Source of the DNA: an uncultured Lachnospiraceae bacterium
Lineage (GTDB): Bacteria > Bacillota > Clostridia > Lachnospirales > Lachnospiraceae
DNA: 64,000 bases
Direction: 5' to 3'
Assembly: GCA_947632515.1 (NCBI GenBank)
Contig: CANRPO010000002.1
Location: forward strand, 1-64,000
Shown: positions 61,156 through 64,000 of the stretch, one piece after another
Layout of the letters: the number at the start of each line of letters is the position of its first letter
Numbering within the stretch: the first letter of the stretch is position 1
The notes under the pieces: model-generated
Seen by the model: the letters and a program-made list of their open reading frames with translations, nothing else
What the model was told of the DNA's origin: nothing
Database searches by the model: none
Program-made: the position numbers and the translations under genes

Positions 61156-62128
61156 AACCGCGCACGATCAGCTGCGGCCGCAGCAGCGTCTTGCTGATGG
61201 GAACATGGTCGATCAGGGAGTTGAGGGCATAGAAACCGCATTTTCCCAGCTCGATACGATCCTGACGGATCGTGGTGAGCGGCGGATCCAGCTTGGCGGA
61301 GATGGGAATATCGTCGAAACCGATCACGCTTATATCTTCGGGGACGCGCACGCCGCGCGCCCGGCATTCGGCGATGACGCCGGAGGCGATCAGGTCGTTG
61401 CCGCAGAGGATCGCGGTGATTCCCATGGAGAGCAGCTTGTCCACATGAGGTTTCGCCGCCTCCGGGACAAAGTAGGCGTAGGGCATGGTGTCCTCGCTGA
61501 AGGGCAGGCCGTGAGCGGTCATGCTGTCGGCGTACGCCTGCCACCGCTGGTCGGAGATCATGGAGTTGCGGGAGCCGTTGATGAGGCCGATCCGCGTGTG
61601 GCCGAGGCCGGTCAGATGCTCGATGGCGTCGTCGATCCCCTCGAAACTGTCCGTGCCGATGTAGCTGACGGCGGGATTCTTTTTGATGTAGTTATCCAGA
61701 AGAACAGTGGGGATGGAAGTGGAACGAAACTGCGAGATCCATTCGTCCTGCAGGGCGAGACCCAGCAGGAACGCCCCGGCATAGCCGTTCTTTAACATGT
61801 AAGTGTCGTATTTTTCCGCAGACTGAAAAGCCGGCGTGACGGGCGTGACCGTGACGTCGCAGTCCCGGCGAAAAGCGGACTGTCTGAAACCAAGGATTAT
61901 GTCGTAGCCGAATTGCTCCGGCGTCTCGCACTCCATATTCTCCACGAAGATACAGAGTTTTCTCCGCGCTCTTCCGCGCATCTGCTTGGTGGTGTAGCCG
62001 AGTTCCACGGCAGTGTCCAGCACGGTCTGGCGCAAGGATTCGCTGATGTCGCTGGCGCCGTTTAACCCCTTAGATACCGTGCTGACGGATATGCCGAGCC
62101 GCTCGGCGATGTCTTTGATCGTAGCCAT
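61127..62128 (-). CDS. LacI-family regulator 2
   Basis: The 333-aa protein starts ATIKDIAERLGISVSTVSKGLNG and has a sugar-binding sensor domain with the usual VIGFDDIPISAKLDPPLTTIRQD end. It is divergent from the sugar-binding protein gene and probably controls it, with the palindrome at 62395-62418 as a candidate site. ATG 62128 has GGGGG eight bases upstream; ATG 62134 abuts that run, so 62128 is preferred. Confidence 0.88.
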   Translation of the reverse strand: MATIKDIAERLGISVSTVSKGLNGASDISESLRQTVLDTAVELGYTTKQMRGRARRKLCIFVENMECETPEQFGYDIILGFRQSAFRRDCDVTVTPVTPAFQSAEKYDTYMLKNGYAGAFLLGLALQDEWISQFRSTSIPTVLLDNYIKKNPAVSYIGTDSFEGIDDAIEHLTGLGHTRIGLINGSRNSMISDQRWQAYADSMTAHGLPFSEDTMPYAYFVPEAAKPHVDKLLSMGITAILCGNDLIASGVIAECRARGVRVPEDISVIGFDDIPISAKLDPPLTTIRQDRIELGKCGFYALNSLIDHVPISKTLLRPQLIVRGSTGPACNPG

Positions 62129-62169
62129 ATGCATCCCCCGCAGTGTTGTTATTCTCCCCGCTAACGCTC

Positions 62170-62175
62170 ATTATA
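62170..62175 (-). promoter_or_regulatory. Probable -10 element of lacI 2
   Basis: A perfect TATAAT reads on the minus strand 42 bp before the start codon. The -35 region is poor. Confidence 0.45.
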
Positions 62176-62331
62176 TCGAGATATTATTAAGAATAGAAGA
62201 ATCGCGTCGGGATTGCAAGAGAGGAATGATCGATTTGTGAAAACTTGCGCAAATTTGTTGAAAATATACAAAATTTAAACATTAAATCCGTAAAAAAAAG
62301 GAAAAAGCAGGCGCGAAAAACGATTTCCGTA

Positions 62332-62360
62332 TTGACAAAGCGCACGCCGAGTGATAAATT
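62332..62360 (+). promoter_or_regulatory. Promoter of the sugar-binding protein gene
   Basis: A perfect TTGACA (62332-62337), a 17-bp spacer and TAAATT (62355-62360), with TG at 62352-62353, form an extended promoter. The start near 62367 leaves a leader of about 205 nt. Confidence 0.7.
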
Positions 62361-62370
62361 AAAATAAGAA

Positions 62371-62495
62371 CGAAATTTTTCGAAAAAAATGGCGAACGAA
62401 AGGACCGGTCCTTTCGTTATATTCTATGGATATAGAATATAAAATCCCTGTTCGCCGCATAATTTTGATATAGGACGCGGCAACGCGTTTTATAT
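62371..62495 (+). other. Structured leader of the sugar-binding protein mRNA
   Basis: Four stems follow in order. They are CGAAA/TTTCG (62371-62382); a perfect 24-bp palindrome of 12-nt halves (62395-62418); a 9-bp stem ATATTCTAT/ATAGAATAT with loop GGAT (62419-62440); and a 12-bp stem with two G-U pairs and a GCAA loop (62468-62495). GGCG (62391-62394) and CGCC (62453-62456) could close the two middle stems into a three-way junction. The G-U pairs and the GNRA-type loop point to function as RNA. The 24-bp palindrome has a CG centre and might be a LacI operator instead. Confidence 0.6.
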
Positions 62496-62570
62496 AAAAG
62501 GTTATAAACTGATCATTGATCCGAGGCTGATACATATGTCTGACGGATCGGAAAGAGAGAGGAAAAGATT

Positions 62571-63902
62571 ATGAAGAAGAAAGTATTGGCAACATTACTG
62601 GCGACAGCAATGGCAGCCGGCTGTCTTGCAGGCTGCGGCGGCGGTTCCGGTGACAGCGCGGCGGATACGGCTCCGGCCACAGATTCCGCTCCTGCGGCGT
62701 CCGATACAGCGGCGTCCGATACGGCGTCCGATGCGGCGGCGGAGCCTGTCGATTACGGCTCAGGCTCGATTACGATCTGGGTTGCCGAGAACACGGTAGA
62801 CTTCACGACCCAGAAGGCGCAGGAATTTTTTGAGGCGAACCCCGACATGGCGGGCTACACGTTTACCGTTGAGCCGGTAGGCGAGGGCGACGCGGCGAGC
62901 AACATGCTCACGGACGTTGAGGGCGGCGCGGACATCTTCGGTTTTGCGCAGGACCAGATCACACGTCTGGTATCCGCAGGCGCGCTGGCTCCGGTCGTAA
63001 ACGAGAACGCAGAGTTCGTTACGAGCAACAATGACGCGGGTTCCGCACAGGCGGCTGTTGTGGGCGACGTGACCTACGCTTACCCGATGACGTCCGATAA
63101 CGGTTATTTCTTATACTATGACAAGAGCGTTGTGACAGATCCCTCCTCTTTGGAGAAGATCGTTTCTGACTGCGAGGCTGCAGGCAAGAATTTCTACATG
63201 GAGATCAACTCCGGCTGGTATCAGCCCGCATTCTTCTTCGCTACAGGCTGCACGCTGACCTATGACACGGACAGCAGCGGCAACTTCACAAAGTGTAATG
63301 TAGACTATGCGTCCGACGCGGGCGTTGTAGCGCTCAAGGAGATCATTGAGCTGGCGTCCTCCCCGGCGTTCCAGAACGGTTCCTCCGTGGACAACGGCAC
63401 GAACATCGGCGCGATCGTTGACGGCACCTGGGATTCCGGTTCCGCACAGACCGCTTTCGGCGACAACTACGCATGTGCGAAACTGCCTTCCTTTGAAGGC
63501 TCTGACGGCAACACCTATCAGCTCAGCGGTTTCGGCGGATACAAGCTGCTCGGCATCAAGCCGCAGGTAGAGCCCGGCAAGCTGGCAGTCTGCCACGCGC
63601 TGGCACAGTACCTGACGAATAAGGACACGCAGCTTGAGCGTTACAACGCGGTAGGCTGGGGCCCGTCCAACGTAGAGGCGCAGCAGGATTCGGCGGTTCA
63701 GGCTGACGTAGCGCTCTCCGCACTGGCAGAGCAGCTCCAGAATACGATCCCGCAGGGCAACTACCCCGGCGATTACTGGACACTGGCTACATCGCTCGGC
63801 GACGATGTGATCTCCGGCACGATCAGCGCGTCTTCTTCCGATGAAGAGCTGACCAACATCCTTCAGACATTCCAGGATACTTGCATCTCCTATGCACAGT
63901 AA
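62571..63902 (+). CDS. ABC transporter sugar-binding lipoprotein (family 1)
   Basis: The 443-aa product has a lipoprotein signal (LAGC, Cys22), an Ala/Asp/Ser/Thr-rich linker of about 40 residues, and a family 1 extracellular solute-binding domain of the MalE type (ITIWVAENTVDFTTQKAQEFF...). It should capture an oligosaccharide at the surface and pass it to permeases, which are not in the window and probably follow downstream. Given its place, galacto-oligosaccharide is the likely ligand (inference). AGAGGAAAAG precedes ATG 62571. The leader is long and structured. Confidence 0.88.
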   Translation: MKKKVLATLLATAMAAGCLAGCGGGSGDSAADTAPATDSAPAASDTAASDTASDAAAEPVDYGSGSITIWVAENTVDFTTQKAQEFFEANPDMAGYTFTVEPVGEGDAASNMLTDVEGGADIFGFAQDQITRLVSAGALAPVVNENAEFVTSNNDAGSAQAAVVGDVTYAYPMTSDNGYFLYYDKSVVTDPSSLEKIVSDCEAAGKNFYMEINSGWYQPAFFFATGCTLTYDTDSSGNFTKCNVDYASDAGVVALKEIIELASSPAFQNGSSVDNGTNIGAIVDGTWDSGSAQTAFGDNYACAKLPSFEGSDGNTYQLSGFGGYKLLGIKPQVEPGKLAVCHALAQYLTNKDTQLERYNAVGWGPSNVEAQQDSAVQADVALSALAEQLQNTIPQGNYPGDYWTLATSLGDDVISGTISASSSDEELTNILQTFQDTCISYAQ

Positions 63903-63933
63903 TGCCATAGCGTATTCAGTAAAATAACAATGA

Positions 63934-63960
63934 TCGGCAGAGAGGCTTTCTCTCTGCCGA
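63934..63960 (+). terminator. Hairpin after the sugar-binding protein gene
   Basis: An 11-bp perfect stem (63934-63944 with 63950-63960) with a 5-nt loop follows the stop by about 30 bp. The tail ATATTGTAATT is only partly T-rich, so it is likely a partial terminator or mRNA-stabilising hairpin that keeps the binding protein in excess over downstream permeases. Confidence 0.65.
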
Positions 63961-64000
63961 ATATTGTAATTATCGGGCAAAAGTAAGAATTATGTATGCA

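Larger units (their letters stand above)
62129..62570. other. Divergent regulatory region between lacI 2 and the sugar-binding protein gene
   Basis: This 442-bp gap has no gene. It holds a TATAAT for lacI 2 (minus, 62175-62170), an AT-rich stretch (62230-62320), a strong promoter for the binding protein (62332-62360) and a leader with three or four hairpins (62371-62495). Confidence 0.7.

Noticed and set aside
63961-64000. Start of a permease gene at the right edge
   Set aside because: The last 40 bases contain an ATG but no convincing ribosome binding site, and too little sequence to identify a product.

Overview
The window looks like a chromosomal segment of a Gram-positive anaerobe of the class Clostridia, most likely a gut member of the family Lachnospiraceae. 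The evidence is the moderately high GC content by eye, strong GGAGG-type ribosome binding sites, extended -10 promoters, and several families typical of that group (DUF4250, DUF975, DUF4364, DUF1385, DUF6142, DUF3842, an orphan RACo-like protein, ClpC beside RadA). No CRISPR array, insertion sequence or prophage gene was seen. One tRNA gene (Trp) is present.

Layout. 1-350 holds a probable Fst/par-like type I toxin-antitoxin module: a 32-aa hydrophobic peptide on the minus strand and a short convergent RNA on the plus strand, sharing a terminator and direct repeats. 367-1989 is a surface SH3 protein and a long intergenic region ending in a promoter with three GTATAC sites. 1990-13728 is a run of plus-strand genes: S66 carboxypeptidase, DUF4250, RACo, DUF975, a two-component system, polysaccharide deacetylase, an iron-sulfur aldo-keto reductase, RarA and a DUF5722 protein. 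13745-15438 (minus) is DUF4364 and malic enzyme. 15691-21134 is a housekeeping block: rho, rpmE, DUF1385, prmC, prfA, nth. 21152-27609 carries an AraC regulator, a subtilisin, and a sensory set (hemerythrin, chemoreceptor, HPt). 27726-34680 holds YdcF-like and TPR proteins, a degenerate Nudix protein with pyrF-pyrE, two small membrane proteins and an M29 aminopeptidase. 34865-38395 is purE-purM-purN-purD. 38486-49976 contains a zinc-ribbon HTH protein, an SH3 protein with a charged repeat tail, gntR-clpC-X-radA, an LCP ligase and a heterodimeric ABC exporter.

49952-63902 is an accessory-looking carbohydrate region next to tRNA-Trp. It encodes a secreted lipoprotein endo-galactanase (GH53 with Ig-like and CBM61-like domains), a GH42 beta-galactosidase, a second GH53 enzyme without a signal peptide, two LacI regulators, an ABC sugar-binding lipoprotein, and a 612-aa protein I cannot assign. 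The inferred job is use of beta-1,4-galactan: cleavage outside, import of galacto-oligosaccharides, final hydrolysis inside. Three near-identical LacI-type operator sequences (core CAACCGATTG) lie before the lipoprotein GH53, between GH42 and the first lacI, and just after the promoter of the 612-aa gene, tying these genes into one regulon. The same region is rich in unexplained structure: a 53-bp palindrome next to tRNA-Trp, paired CUUG-loop hairpins in a galactanase leader, a 29-bp inverted repeat around 76 bp before the second GH53 gene, and a multi-hairpin leader before the binding-protein gene.

The most notable candidates for undescribed biology are the type I toxin-antitoxin module at the left edge, the structured leader before the sugar-binding protein gene, and the 612-aa protein of the galactan regulon. 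Product names are judgements from sequence motifs; no database search was possible.
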